Position numbers and translations under genes: made by a program
Source of the DNA: JBGPGW01 sp046349515
Lineage (GTDB): Bacteria; Pseudomonadota; Alphaproteobacteria; CADEGL01
Direction: 5' to 3'
NCBI GenBank assembly: GCA_046349515.1
Contig: JAXMCE010000014.1
Location: forward strand, 21,515-85,514
DNA: 64,000 bases
Part shown: positions 54,057 through 62,942 of the stretch, in pieces
Layout of the letters: each line of letters opens with the position of its first letter
How positions within the stretch are numbered: position 1 is the stretch's first letter
Notes under the pieces: generated by a model
Database searches by the model: none
What the model was told of the DNA's origin: nothing
Seen by the model: only the letters and a program-made list of their open reading frames with translations

Positions 54057-54731
54057 TCACGCGATCGCGGGAGAGGCCAGATCGGTCCCCTTCGGCATTT
54101 TGGCGGGAACGTGATTGACCGCGACGACGCGCCACGTGGACGGCGCCGTCGAGTCGGCGATGGGCGCGATATGGTCGAGCCGCGTGAGCGACAGGTTCTC
54201 GACCGAGAAGGCCAAGGCACCCGTCGGCTGGAGGCCAAGTGCCAAGGCCAAGGCTGCGCGAATCGTCCCGCCATGGGCGACCGCGACGATATCCTGGCCG
54301 GCATGATGGGTCGTCAAACGCGCGATCGCGAGTGCCACGCGCTCGGTCACCTCGGCGAAGCTTTCTCCGCCCGGCGGACGGTGATCGGCGGCTGTGATCC
54401 AGAAGCCCGGCCAAGGCATATGCCGGCTGTAGATTTCGCGTCGGGGCCGACCCTGCCAATCGCCGAAATGCTGCTCGGCCAATGCAGGCTCGATGACAAG
54501 AGGCGGCACCGCGCGTCCGGCTTGGCCGATGGCCTCTGCCGTCTGGTGGGTGCGGGAGAGATGGCTCGCGACCCAGATGGCGCGCTCGGGCAGAAGATGC
54601 GCGAGCGCCGTAAACGATGCGGAATCCGAGCAGTCGGCGGGAAGATCACGCTGGCCGTAGATGCAACCGCCGTCGTCGACGACCGGCGCATGGCGGATCC
54701 ACCACCACCGCGTCGTGACGGTGTCGTTCAC
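54057..54731 (-). CDS. cobC: histidine phosphatase, probable alpha-ribazole phosphatase
   Basis: A 224-residue histidine phosphatase. The phosphohistidine motif is IRHAP (RHG-like) near residue 13, with EQHFGDWQGRPR and the second His in AHGGTIRAALALAL. In this setting it should act as alpha-ribazole-5'-phosphate phosphatase in nucleotide-loop assembly. The ATG overlaps the cobS stop by four bases. A general phosphoglycerate mutase-like phosphatase cannot be excluded by sequence alone. Confidence 0.8.
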   Translation of the reverse strand: MNDTVTTRWWWIRHAPVVDDGGCIYGQRDLPADCSDSASFTALAHLLPERAIWVASHLSRTHQTAEAIGQAGRAVPPLVIEPALAEQHFGDWQGRPRREIYSRHMPWPGFWITAADHRPPGGESFAEVTERVALAIARLTTHHAGQDIVAVAHGGTIRAALALALGLQPTGALAFSVENLSLTRLDHIAPIADSTAPSTWRVVAVNHVPAKMPKGTDLASPAIA

Positions 54732-55576
54732 GGAGCCCCATGCATGGCGGCCGCCGCGAGCAAGATGGCGGTCTCGACCACCTGCTGCACGGCGCCGAGT
54801 ACATCACCCGTGTATCCGCCGAGGCTCCGCATGGCGAGGCCAGCGACTGCCGCGGCCGCAAGGCCTGCGACGAGGATGGCAACGAGGCCTTGGCCAATTC
54901 CGAGGAACAGGAGCATGGCGATGGCGCCGATGACCACGGCCGCGACCGTCACATCGCCCGTCGGTTGGCCGACCATGGCGCCGAGGCCGCCCGGCCGGAC
55001 GGCGGGCAAACGGGTGATGATGAGGGGGAAGACCGCCCGTGATCCGGCGCTCGCGGCGACGAGGGCCGCCGCGGCCGCTCCCGGCGTGCCGAGCTTCATG
55101 AGGGCGGCCGCCTTCAGGCCGAGGCCGAAGAGAAGCGCAAGCGCGCCAGCAGCGCCGATCCGGCTGTCGTCCATGATCCGCAATCGATCGTCCGGCGACC
55201 GGCCGCCGGCCAATCCGTCCGCGAAATCGGCAAACCCGTCCTCGTGGAGGGCGCCGGTGACGAACGCGCTCGTGGCGAGGGCGCACAGGGCTGCGGCCAA
55301 CGCGGGAACGCCCAGATGATAGGCGACCGCATAGATCACGGCGCTCACGATTCCGATCGCAATGCCCACGAGCGGAAATGCGCGGAGAGCCCGTGCCATG
55401 TTGGGCGCCGGATGTTCCGCTCGAAGCTCGTCCGATTCGACCTCAGCCGCTCCGGCTTCTGGCGTCGGCTCCGAGAAACGGAGACGCGTGAGGAACGAAA
55501 GGGCCAAGCGCAGATCGATCGCCCAATCGGCAAGGTTGAAGCGTGCGCGTTGTGATTCGTGGAAGGAATCCGACAT
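54728..55576 (-). CDS. cobS: adenosylcobinamide-GDP ribazoletransferase (cobalamin synthase)
   Basis: A 282-residue CobS/CobV integral membrane protein that joins alpha-ribazole (phosphate) to adenosylcobinamide-GDP. Family core: FLTRLRF, GLGIIxxV-type helices, GALHEDGFADFADGLAGG and RLRIMDDSRIGAAGALAL, followed by several hydrophobic helices to the C-terminus. Note that in P. denitrificans nomenclature cobS is a chelatase subunit; here it is the synthase. It is divergent from the cyclase gene with a 95-base gap. Confidence 0.94.
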   Translation of the reverse strand: MSDSFHESQRARFNLADWAIDLRLALSFLTRLRFSEPTPEAGAAEVESDELRAEHPAPNMARALRAFPLVGIAIGIVSAVIYAVAYHLGVPALAAALCALATSAFVTGALHEDGFADFADGLAGGRSPDDRLRIMDDSRIGAAGALALLFGLGLKAAALMKLGTPGAAAAALVAASAGSRAVFPLIITRLPAVRPGGLGAMVGQPTGDVTVAAVVIGAIAMLLFLGIGQGLVAILVAGLAAAAVAGLAMRSLGGYTGDVLGAVQQVVETAILLAAAAMHGAP

Positions 55577-55671
55577 GGCTGTCGCGATGCAAATCCGCTG
55601 GCGTCTTGCCGCCCACTTATAGGACAGTTGACCCGCGAATGACAGGGACGAGCGCGCGGAAGGAACGGTCG

Positions 55672-56343
55672 ATGGGCCGATGGGTCGAGATGAGCCGCAT
55701 CATCGAAAACAACATGGCCGGCATCAACCCGCGCTACTCGGTGCGCGTGCGCCCTTTTCTCACCCATGAGGCGACCGGCGCCCAGCTCGAGGGCCAGGCA
55801 TCCTTCGAGGTTTCCGAGGTGGCCTTTCCGGTGCCGATCGGGACCTATATCGATTCGCCCTTCACGCGCGATCCCGATGGGCGCGATATCGGCGCGCTCG
55901 GAATCGACGAACTTGTCTTGCCCGGACTTGCTCTCGATTTCCACGGCCACGGGGCGCGGGCGCACGCGCCGGTCTTGCCCCAAGAGCTCCCCCCTCCAGC
56001 GGCGCTCAAGGGCCGGGCGATTCTGTTCGACTTTGGGCGCGCCGCGCACTACGGGACGCCGGCTTATGACGAGACAGCGCCCTACCTTCCGCGCGCGACG
56101 GTCGAGGCGCTCATCGACGCGGGCGTCCGTCTCGTGGGGGTCGATTCGCGAAGTCCCGATGATGCGCGGGACCTCAGCCGGCCGGCGCACACGCTGCTCC
56201 TGCGTGCAAACATTTTCATCGTCGAGAACCTCATCAACCTGGATGAGGTCCGCGGCCGCGCGTTTCGATTTTTCGCAATCCCCGCGCGTGTCCGCGGCGC
56301 AACGTCCTTTCCCATTCGTGCCTTTGCCGAGTGTCTCGAGTGA
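55672..56343 (+). CDS. cyclase-family (KynB-like) protein with degenerate metal motif
   Basis: A 223-residue protein with the cyclase/kynurenine formamidase fold: RVRPFLTHEA near 26, GIDELVLPG, a glycine-rich AILFDFGRA strand and NIFIVENLINLDEV with its usual Glu, then FPIRAFA. The metal motif HxGTHxDxPxH is replaced by VPIGTYIDSPFTR (about residues 54-66): the Asp and Gly-Thr stay but the His ligands are gone. ATG 55672 has AAGGA eight bases upstream. Its stop overlaps the cobT start (TGATG). No catalytic role can be assigned. Confidence 0.75.
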   Translation: MGRWVEMSRIIENNMAGINPRYSVRVRPFLTHEATGAQLEGQASFEVSEVAFPVPIGTYIDSPFTRDPDGRDIGALGIDELVLPGLALDFHGHGARAHAPVLPQELPPPAALKGRAILFDFGRAAHYGTPAYDETAPYLPRATVEALIDAGVRLVGVDSRSPDDARDLSRPAHTLLLRANIFIVENLINLDEVRGRAFRFFAIPARVRGATSFPIRAFAECLE

Positions 56344-57377
56344 TGGATCGGCAAGCTTCGCGACCCAAGGCGACGCTCGATGAAATGCGGGCGATCCTCA
56401 AGAACGTCCCAGGGGCCGACGAGGACTCCGCGGCGGCCGCGGCACAGCGCGAAGCGCTCCTGACGAAGCCGGCGGGCGCGCTCGGCCGCCTCGAGGAGCT
56501 CGTGGCTTGGCTCGCGCGATGGCAGGGACGGTATCCGCCACGGCTCGACCGGCCGCGCGTCTCGGTTTTTGCGGGCAATCACGGCGTTACGGCTCGCGGG
56601 GTGAGCGCGTTTCCGGCTGATGTGACGCAGCAGATGGTGCGCAATTTCATTGCCGGCGGCGCCGCGATCAACCAGCTTTGCAAGGCGGTCGATGCCGATC
56701 TCCGCGTCTATGAGATGGCGCTCGACAAGCCGACACGCGACTTCACCGAGGCCCCCGCCCTTTCGGAAGACGAGTGCGCCCATGCGATGGCCTACGGAAT
56801 GATGGCGGTCGAGCCTGGAATCGATCTCCTGTGCCTCGGCGAGATGGGAATCGGCAACACGACCGCGGCGGCAGCGATCTGTCACGCGCTCTTTGGCGGG
56901 GAGGCGTCCGATTGGACCGGACCGGGGACCGGCCTCTCGGGCTCGGCGCTCGGGCGCAAGGCGGCAATCGTTGCGGAGGGCGTGGCACGGCATCGCGCGG
57001 CCATGGCTGATGGATTCGATGTGTTGCGATGCGTCGGCGGGCACGAGCTCGCGGCGATCGCCGGCGCCGTGCTGGCGGCGCGCATGGCGCGCATTCCGGT
57101 CCTTCTCGATGGCTATGCCACGACCGCGGCCGCTGCGGTCGTCCACGGGATGGCGCCGGCGGCGCTCGATCACTGTTGCGTCGCCCATTGTTCCGCCGAA
57201 CCAGGCCACCGGCGACTTCTCGCTCGCCTCGAACGCGCGCCGCTCCTCGACCTTGGGATGCGCCTGGGCGAGGCCAGCGGGGCGGCGCTCGCTGTCGGAA
57301 TCCTGCGCGCGGCGCTTGCCTGCCACACGGGCATGGCGACCTTCGCCGAAGCCGGCGTGAGCGAGAAATCGACTTAG
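56343..57377 (+). CDS. cobT: nicotinate-nucleotide--dimethylbenzimidazole phosphoribosyltransferase
   Basis: A 344-residue CobT that makes alpha-ribazole phosphate from nicotinate mononucleotide and 5,6-dimethylbenzimidazole, the lower ligand. SVFAGNHGVTARGVSAFP, MVRNFIAGGAAINQLCK, LGEMGIGNTTAAAA and the C-terminal Glu in ATFAEAGVSEK are all present. ATG 56343 overlaps the cyclase TGA, so expression is coupled. It is convergent with the ABC permease (four bases between stops). Confidence 0.95.
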   Translation: MDRQASRPKATLDEMRAILKNVPGADEDSAAAAAQREALLTKPAGALGRLEELVAWLARWQGRYPPRLDRPRVSVFAGNHGVTARGVSAFPADVTQQMVRNFIAGGAAINQLCKAVDADLRVYEMALDKPTRDFTEAPALSEDECAHAMAYGMMAVEPGIDLLCLGEMGIGNTTAAAAICHALFGGEASDWTGPGTGLSGSALGRKAAIVAEGVARHRAAMADGFDVLRCVGGHELAAIAGAVLAARMARIPVLLDGYATTAAAAVVHGMAPAALDHCCVAHCSAEPGHRRLLARLERAPLLDLGMRLGEASGAALAVGILRAALACHTGMATFAEAGVSEKST

Positions 57378-57381
57378 GCGT

Positions 57382-58197
57382 TCATTCTCCGACGCGAAGG
57401 AACAGGCCGCCGACGCGTGCGCGGTGAAAGCTGTAAAGGAAGCCGATCGTGGCGAGCGCGAGGTAGAGTGCATCGAGCGCGACCGCGCCGGCCATGAGGT
57501 CGCTTCGAAATACACCGTCGAACAGAACGGCGCGCATGCCCTCGAAGACATAAGCCGAGGGCAGCGACCATGCCACCGGCTGAAGCCAGGCCGGCAGCGT
57601 GCTGATCGGATAGTAGATCCCCGAAATTGGCGCGAAGACGAACACCAGCAGCCAGGCCAGATTCTCGGCCGCCAGGCCCCAGCGCATCAGCACGGCGGTG
57701 ATCGCGAGCCCGATCGCCCAGCCGAAGGCGAGCAGGGCGATGAAATAGGCGAGTAGCGGCAAGCCCATGCTGAAGATGGAATAGTGGTAGAGCGGAATGG
57801 CGATAAGCGCCGCCGGCACGACGCCGATGAGCGTGCGGATCACGCTCATGAGCGTGAGGGAGATCGCCATCTCGTAAGGCCGGAGGGGGCTGATGAAAAG
57901 CTGGCTGAGATTGCGCGACCACAGCTCTTCGAGGAACGAGATGGTCATGCCCAATTGGCTGCGGAAGAGCACGTCCCACAAGAGGACGCCGGCGAGGAGC
58001 ACGCCGCCCGCGCGGGCGACCCAAGCGCTGTTGGTGAGGAAGAACTGGGTGATGAAGCCCCACAACAGGACCTGAACCGTCGGCCAGTACATGAGCTCGA
58101 GAAGGCGCGGCCAAGACCGCTTCAGGATGTAGACATGCCGGAGGACCATGGCTCCGACCCGGGCCGCGGAAAAGTAGCCGGTGCTGCCCCCGCTCAC
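57382..58197 (-). CDS. ABC-2 type transporter permease
   Basis: A 271-residue membrane protein with about six helices (near 45-65, 70-90, 120-145, 150-175, 180-205 and 240-260), with the ABC-2 permease signature around YYPISTLPAWLQPVAWSLPSAYVFEGMR. GTG 58197 overlaps the ATPase stop (GTGA); the longer frame is ATPase shadow. Together they form a drug-, polysaccharide- or lipid-type exporter; substrate unknown. The next gene toward lower coordinates, cobT, is on the other strand. Confidence 0.88.
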   Translation of the reverse strand: MSGGSTGYFSAARVGAMVLRHVYILKRSWPRLLELMYWPTVQVLLWGFITQFFLTNSAWVARAGGVLLAGVLLWDVLFRSQLGMTISFLEELWSRNLSQLFISPLRPYEMAISLTLMSVIRTLIGVVPAALIAIPLYHYSIFSMGLPLLAYFIALLAFGWAIGLAITAVLMRWGLAAENLAWLLVFVFAPISGIYYPISTLPAWLQPVAWSLPSAYVFEGMRAVLFDGVFRSDLMAGAVALDALYLALATIGFLYSFHRARVGGLFLRVGE

Positions 58198-58955
58198 TGG
58201 GCAGCCTCGGTGATCTGGGCCGCCCGTCCCTGCCGGCGCGCGATATCGAGATAGACCTCTTCGAGCGTCTCCCGGCCAAAGCGGCGGATCAGCTCCTCGG
58301 GCGTGCCGCGATCGACGATGCGCCCCCGGCGCATGATCAATACGTGATCGCAGATCCGCTCCACCTCGAGCATGTTGTGCGAGGCGAGCATGATGGTGGC
58401 GCCAGCCTCGCGGCGATAGCGCTCGAGATAGCCGCGCGCCCAATCGGCCGTGTCCGGATCGAGCGAGGCCGTGGGCTCGTCGAGGAGAAGGAGCGATGGC
58501 TCATTCAAGAGCGCTTTCGCCAAGAGCACGCGTGTCTTCTCTCCCGCCGACAGGCTGCCGGTTGGACGCTTGAGGAACCGCTCGATGTCGAGATCGTGCG
58601 CGAGGCGCTCGATTCGCTGGCGGGGGGCCGCGATCTCGTAGAGGCGGGCGAAGACCTTGAGGTTCTCGGCGACCGTGAGGCTCCGCGGCAATTCGACGTA
58701 GGGCGAGGAGAAATTCATTCGCGGCAGGGCCCGGTAGCGGTTCTTGACCACGTCTTCGCCGAGCACGCTGATCGTGCCGCTCGTGGGCAGCACGAGGCCG
58801 AGAAGCATGGCCAACGTCGTCGTCTTGCCCGCGCCGTTGCCACCGAGAAGCGCGACGATCGAGCCGTGCGGAACGTCGAAGTCGATCGAATCGACTGCGA
58901 GGACCTGGCCGAATCTCTTGGTGAGGCCGCGCACCTGGATGGTGGGGTCGGTCAT
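58194..58955 (-). CDS. ABC transporter ATP-binding protein
   Basis: A 253-residue ATPase. Walker A GGNGAGKTTTLAMLL (about 38-52), signature LSAGEKTRVLLAKALL, Walker B SLLLLDEPTASLD and H-loop SHNMLEVERI are intact. It resembles ATPases of ABC-2 exporters. ATG 58955 is preferred over a TTG at 58979. It is coupled to the permease and separated from the T1SS genes by 118 bases. Confidence 0.92.
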   Translation of the reverse strand: MTDPTIQVRGLTKRFGQVLAVDSIDFDVPHGSIVALLGGNGAGKTTTLAMLLGLVLPTSGTISVLGEDVVKNRYRALPRMNFSSPYVELPRSLTVAENLKVFARLYEIAAPRQRIERLAHDLDIERFLKRPTGSLSAGEKTRVLLAKALLNEPSLLLLDEPTASLDPDTADWARGYLERYRREAGATIMLASHNMLEVERICDHVLIMRRGRIVDRGTPEELIRRFGRETLEEVYLDIARRQGRAAQITEAAQ

Positions 58956-59073
58956 GGCCGCACTATGGGTGAAAATCAAAACCGCGGCCAGGGGCGCCGC
59001 GGCCGGCGGCTGCCATCATGACGCTGCGCGCGACGATATCCTCGAGCCCGAGTCCGATCGGGCTCCTCGCGGA

Positions 59074-60543
59074 TCAGCGCTCTCGGAACGCGTTGCTTGT
59101 CGTATGAAGGACGCGGTCCGTCAGATAGGAGAGAATCGTTCGCTCGCCGATCTTGAAGTCGACTTCGGCCTGCATGCCCGGCTGGACCTGGTAGAGGCCC
59201 GGCCGGTCGCCGAGATAGGTGCGCTGCGTGCGCACGATGACGGGATAGGTCAATTCGTGCGTCTTCGGATCCTCGGCCGCATCGGCGGAGATTTGTTCGA
59301 CTTCGCCCTCGAGTGTACCGAATTTGATGTGATCGTAAGTCGTAACCTTCACGGTCGCGTGCTGGCCCACCTGGATGTAGCCGATATCCGCATTCGAGAC
59401 CTGCGCCTCGATGACGAGAGAGTCGCCCGTCGGCACGACGTTCATGACCGCTTCGCCCGGCCGGACGGCCTGGCCCGCGCTGTTGATGACGAGTTTCTGG
59501 ACGACTCCGTCGACCGGTGCGCGCAGCGCCATCGCCTCGAGCCGCGCCTTGTGCTGCTCGACGGTCCTGTAGGCCACGTCCCGATCACGGCGAGCGGTGC
59601 CCAGCTTGTCGAGGACGTCGGCGTTTGAATCGCTGTCGAGGCCTTCGCGCTTGTTCGTCGCCTCGTGCAATGCGGCGCGCGCGCTCGCGAGCTGGGCCTT
59701 CAGTTGCGCGATCTGCGCCTCCTGCTCTGTCACTTGGCGCTTGATGGACAAATATTTCAATTTCGGGAAATAGCCCTTGTCCATCAAGGTGGCGGTCGCT
59801 TCTTCCTGTTCTTTGAGCACTTCAAGGCTTGCCTGCATCTTGGCCAGCTGTTCGCTGAGGCCGGCGATTTCCGCCTGACGCTGACCGACCACGCTGCCGG
59901 CGGCACCGCGCCGTGAGCCGAGGCCGGATTTCCGCTCATTGTAGAGTCGCGTCTGCGTCTCGACGAGATCGGGCCGTTGCTCGACGACCTCGGGCGGGAA
60001 CACGAGCGGCTTGTCCGTCAGCTCCGCAGTCAGGCGCGCCAGCTCGGCGCTCTTGGTCAGCCAATCGTTCGTGGCCTTGGCGAGCTCCTGCTGGACGAGC
60101 GTCGGATCGAGTTCGAGCAAGACGTCGCCGCTCTTCACGATGCTGCCTTCGCGGACGTGAAGCGCGGTGACGGTGCCGCCCTCCGGATGATTGATGACCT
60201 TGACGCGGCCGACCGGGCGAACCTGGGCTGCGGCCGTCGCGACCTTGTCCACCTCGGCGAACCCCGCCCAAGCCAGCGCAGCGAGAAACAGGGCCGACAG
60301 CGCGACGATGAGGGCGCGGGCAAGCGGCGAATGCTCCCGCTCGGCGACCGCTTCGATCTCGGGCAGGAAATCCGCGTATTGGCTCCGCGGGAAGATCTGC
60401 GGCAGGTTGTCGGCGTCCGGCGCGCGGATGATGCGCGCGGCGTTCGCGACCGCGGTGCTGATCGGAGCAATGGCGCGCGAGAGGGAAAGGCGCGACTCAC
60501 CACCACCCGGCTCGCTCGACTTGTCCGCGCTTTCGCTGCTCAT
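59074..60543 (-). CDS. type I secretion membrane fusion protein (HlyD/LapC family)
   Basis: A 489-residue periplasmic adaptor. A cytoplasmic N-terminal region and membrane helix (about 70-95, LIVALSALFLAALAWAGF) precede a lipoyl-like half (VKVINHPEGGTVTALHVREG), long coiled coil helices between about 140 and 290, and a second lipoyl/beta-barrel part with TPTGDSLVIEAQVSNADIGYI and KVTTYDHIKFGTLEGEV. It connects the inner membrane transporter to an outer-membrane TolC channel. It overlaps the transporter gene by four bases. Confidence 0.92.
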   Translation of the reverse strand: MSSESADKSSEPGGGESRLSLSRAIAPISTAVANAARIIRAPDADNLPQIFPRSQYADFLPEIEAVAEREHSPLARALIVALSALFLAALAWAGFAEVDKVATAAAQVRPVGRVKVINHPEGGTVTALHVREGSIVKSGDVLLELDPTLVQQELAKATNDWLTKSAELARLTAELTDKPLVFPPEVVEQRPDLVETQTRLYNERKSGLGSRRGAAGSVVGQRQAEIAGLSEQLAKMQASLEVLKEQEEATATLMDKGYFPKLKYLSIKRQVTEQEAQIAQLKAQLASARAALHEATNKREGLDSDSNADVLDKLGTARRDRDVAYRTVEQHKARLEAMALRAPVDGVVQKLVINSAGQAVRPGEAVMNVVPTGDSLVIEAQVSNADIGYIQVGQHATVKVTTYDHIKFGTLEGEVEQISADAAEDPKTHELTYPVIVRTQRTYLGDRPGLYQVQPGMQAEVDFKIGERTILSYLTDRVLHTTSNAFRER

Positions 60544-62780
60544 GTCTGACTCGCACTCATCTGTTCGGCCATCCGCTCCTTGGCGAATTCGATCACTTCA
60601 TTGGGCGTGCCCATCCGTTCGATGTGACCGTTCATGATGAACGCCACTTTGTCCGCGATCGCGATCGGTGCCATGCGATGGGAGATGAGAATGATGGTGC
60701 GGCCGCGCGAGGCGCGCTTGAGGTTTCGGATGAAGATGGCTTCGCTCGCCGCGTCGAGCGCGCTCGTAGCCTCGTCGAGGATCAGGATGCGCGGATTGCG
60801 GATCAGCGCGCGGGCGATGCAGAGGAGCTGCCTCTGGCCGGCCGAAAGCCCGCCGCCGCGCTCGCTGAGCACGGTGTCGTAGCCCTGCGGCAGGCGCTGG
60901 ATGAAGTCGTGAGCGCCCACGAACTTGGCCACGGCGACGATGCGTTCGGGCTGCTTGACCGGCAGGCCCATGGCGATGTTGTCGCGGACGGTGCCGGCGA
61001 AGAGTTGGACGTCCTGGGGCACGACACCGATCTGATTGCGCAGCCACGGTGTCGACATGTGGGCGATATCCGTGCGGTCGATGAGGATTCGCCCACCAGT
61101 CGGGGTATAGAGGCCCTGGATGAGGCGGCCCAGCGTGCTCTTGCCCGATCCCGATGGGCCGATGAACGCGACGATGGTGCCGCTGTCGATCGACAGGTTG
61201 AGACTCTCGATCGCGGGCGGCAGGTCCTTGGCATAGCGATAGGTGACGTTCTCGAACGCGATGTCGCCCTTGAGCGGGGGGAGCGGAGACGCCGAGCCCG
61301 GACGGGACTCGATCGGCTCGTTCATCACCTCGTCGATCCGCCGGAACGCGGCCCGGACTTCCTGCAGTTGGTGAAGGGCGGCGACCACCTGCCGGATGGG
61401 GCCGAGGGCGCGCGAGGACAGGATGTTGGCGGCGATGAGCGCGCCAATCGACATGTCGCCCCCGATGATCGCCCGGGCGCCCACGAAGATGATCATCAGG
61501 CTGACCGCCTGCTGCAGCACGTTGCCCAGCACGCCGACGATATTGGCGAGATTGTTGGCCTCGAAGCCCGTATGCGCCGTCATGGCGAGCCGGCCGCCCC
61601 AGCGCTTTTCCATCTCGGACTCGAGGCCGAGCGACTTGATGGTCAAGGCGTTCGTGACCGTTTCGGTCAGGGTCGAGGTCTTGGCCGCGAGGGCCGCGAA
61701 GTTCTTCTCGGCCAGCCCCTTCTGCAGGCGATGGAAGGCGACGGAGATCAGCAGGAAGATGGGAATTGCCGCGATGGTGATGACGCCGAGCATCGGGCTG
61801 ATGAACAGCAACGTGCCTACGAACAGGAACATGAAGCAGACGTCGACGAGAACGACCGGCATCTGGCCCGTGAAGAAGGCGCGGATCGTGTCAAGCTGAC
61901 GAAGCCGCTCGCTGATGAGGCCGGTCGGAGTCGATTCGAAATGACGGAACGGCAGGTGCAACAGGCGGTGAATAACCTCGTTGCCGAGCAGCGCGTCGAG
62001 ACGCGCGCCCGTGTGGCTCGAGACATAGCCGCGAATGCCGCGCAGGATGAAATCGAAAAAGTAGAGCGTCGCCATGCCGATGACGAGAACATCAAGAGTG
62101 TCGAGCGAGCGTTGCCCCACGACCTTGTTGTAGACCGTCATCACGAAGAGGGGCGAGGCCAGCGCGAACATGTTCACGACGAAGGACGAAAGGACGAGCT
62201 CCCAGACGACCTTGCGCACGCGTGTCTTGATCAACGAGCGCCAATTGACCGGCGCCGTGATCTCGCTGCGCGGCTGGATGAGCAGGGCTTCGTGGTAGCC
62301 CTCCGCCACCTCGCTCGCGCCGATTTCGGCCGTGGCACCGGTCACGGAATCGAAAACGGACAGGCGGCCTGATTCGCGCGCGAGCACGACGCGAGGCGCC
62401 ACACCGCCCGACCCCAAGGTTATGAAAGGTGTCGGCAGCTGCGCAGCCGTCGCCGCGTCGAGTGCCGTGCGCCCGACCTTGTAGCCAAGCCGGTCGGCCG
62501 CGCGCAAAAACGTCTCGACGGTCATGCCGTCGGGACCAATGGGCGTGAAAGCGCGGATATCCGCCTCGGAGACAGGTCGATCGAAGGCCAAGGTCGTCCG
62601 CAGGAGACAGCGGAGGAGCCCGTCGACGGGCGCGGCAGAGGCCGCTGTCCCTTGAGGGGCGCCTCCCTCGGTCGCGGATGCGGAATCCGACGACACGACT
62701 CTCAAGGTCGGCGCTTCGGCACGCTCTGACTGCGCGGACCAGGACGTGTCACTCGACATGGCGTGCTTTGACTCTGACAT
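60540..62780 (-). CDS. type I secretion permease/ATPase (LapB/HlyB family)
   Basis: A 746-residue exporter: a variable N-terminal tail, a C39-like domain (about 55-170) with no peptidase Cys-Gly or His motif (so not proteolytic), six membrane helices (about 190-420), and an ATPase with Walker A GPSGSGKSTLGRLI, signature LSAGQRQLLCIARALI, and Walker B ILILDEATSALD. It exports a large C-terminal-signal substrate, probably an RTX-like adhesin, in one step. No adhesin gene lies in the window. Confidence 0.92.
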   Translation of the reverse strand: MSESKHAMSSDTSWSAQSERAEAPTLRVVSSDSASATEGGAPQGTAASAAPVDGLLRCLLRTTLAFDRPVSEADIRAFTPIGPDGMTVETFLRAADRLGYKVGRTALDAATAAQLPTPFITLGSGGVAPRVVLARESGRLSVFDSVTGATAEIGASEVAEGYHEALLIQPRSEITAPVNWRSLIKTRVRKVVWELVLSSFVVNMFALASPLFVMTVYNKVVGQRSLDTLDVLVIGMATLYFFDFILRGIRGYVSSHTGARLDALLGNEVIHRLLHLPFRHFESTPTGLISERLRQLDTIRAFFTGQMPVVLVDVCFMFLFVGTLLFISPMLGVITIAAIPIFLLISVAFHRLQKGLAEKNFAALAAKTSTLTETVTNALTIKSLGLESEMEKRWGGRLAMTAHTGFEANNLANIVGVLGNVLQQAVSLMIIFVGARAIIGGDMSIGALIAANILSSRALGPIRQVVAALHQLQEVRAAFRRIDEVMNEPIESRPGSASPLPPLKGDIAFENVTYRYAKDLPPAIESLNLSIDSGTIVAFIGPSGSGKSTLGRLIQGLYTPTGGRILIDRTDIAHMSTPWLRNQIGVVPQDVQLFAGTVRDNIAMGLPVKQPERIVAVAKFVGAHDFIQRLPQGYDTVLSERGGGLSAGQRQLLCIARALIRNPRILILDEATSALDAASEAIFIRNLKRASRGRTIILISHRMAPIAIADKVAFIMNGHIERMGTPNEVIEFAKERMAEQMSASQT

Positions 62781-62923
62781 CGTTTACCCGAGTTAACGGC
62801 ATTTCGTCATTTGCCCGGCTCTGGCGCCATTCCGTTTCGGCAGCGCGGTGAAGGCCTATGAGCCGCTCGCCGGGGGTCATGCCACTACACCAATAGGGTC
62901 CGTTAACGAATATGAACGACAGG

Positions 62924-62942
62924 GGTTAACAAGATGTTAACC
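62924..62942. promoter_or_regulatory. perfect CtrA-type site between the protease and transporter genes
   Basis: GGTTAAC-AAGAT-GTTAACC, an exact palindrome that contains TTAA-N7-TTAAC on both strands, the CtrA consensus of Caulobacter. It lies 144 bases upstream of the type I permease ATG, in a 328-base spacer (62781-63108) with no other gene. Two further GTTAAC hexamers lie at 62792 and 62902. Binding by CtrA is an inference. Confidence 0.6.

Noticed and set aside
58198..58443. N-terminal extension of the ABC permease frame
   Set aside because: It overlaps the ATPase gene; GTG 58197 coupled to the ATPase stop is the better start.
62792..62797. GTTAAC nearest the transporter start as a second full CtrA site
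   Set aside because: The partner half-site is at the wrong spacing (N6 instead of N7).
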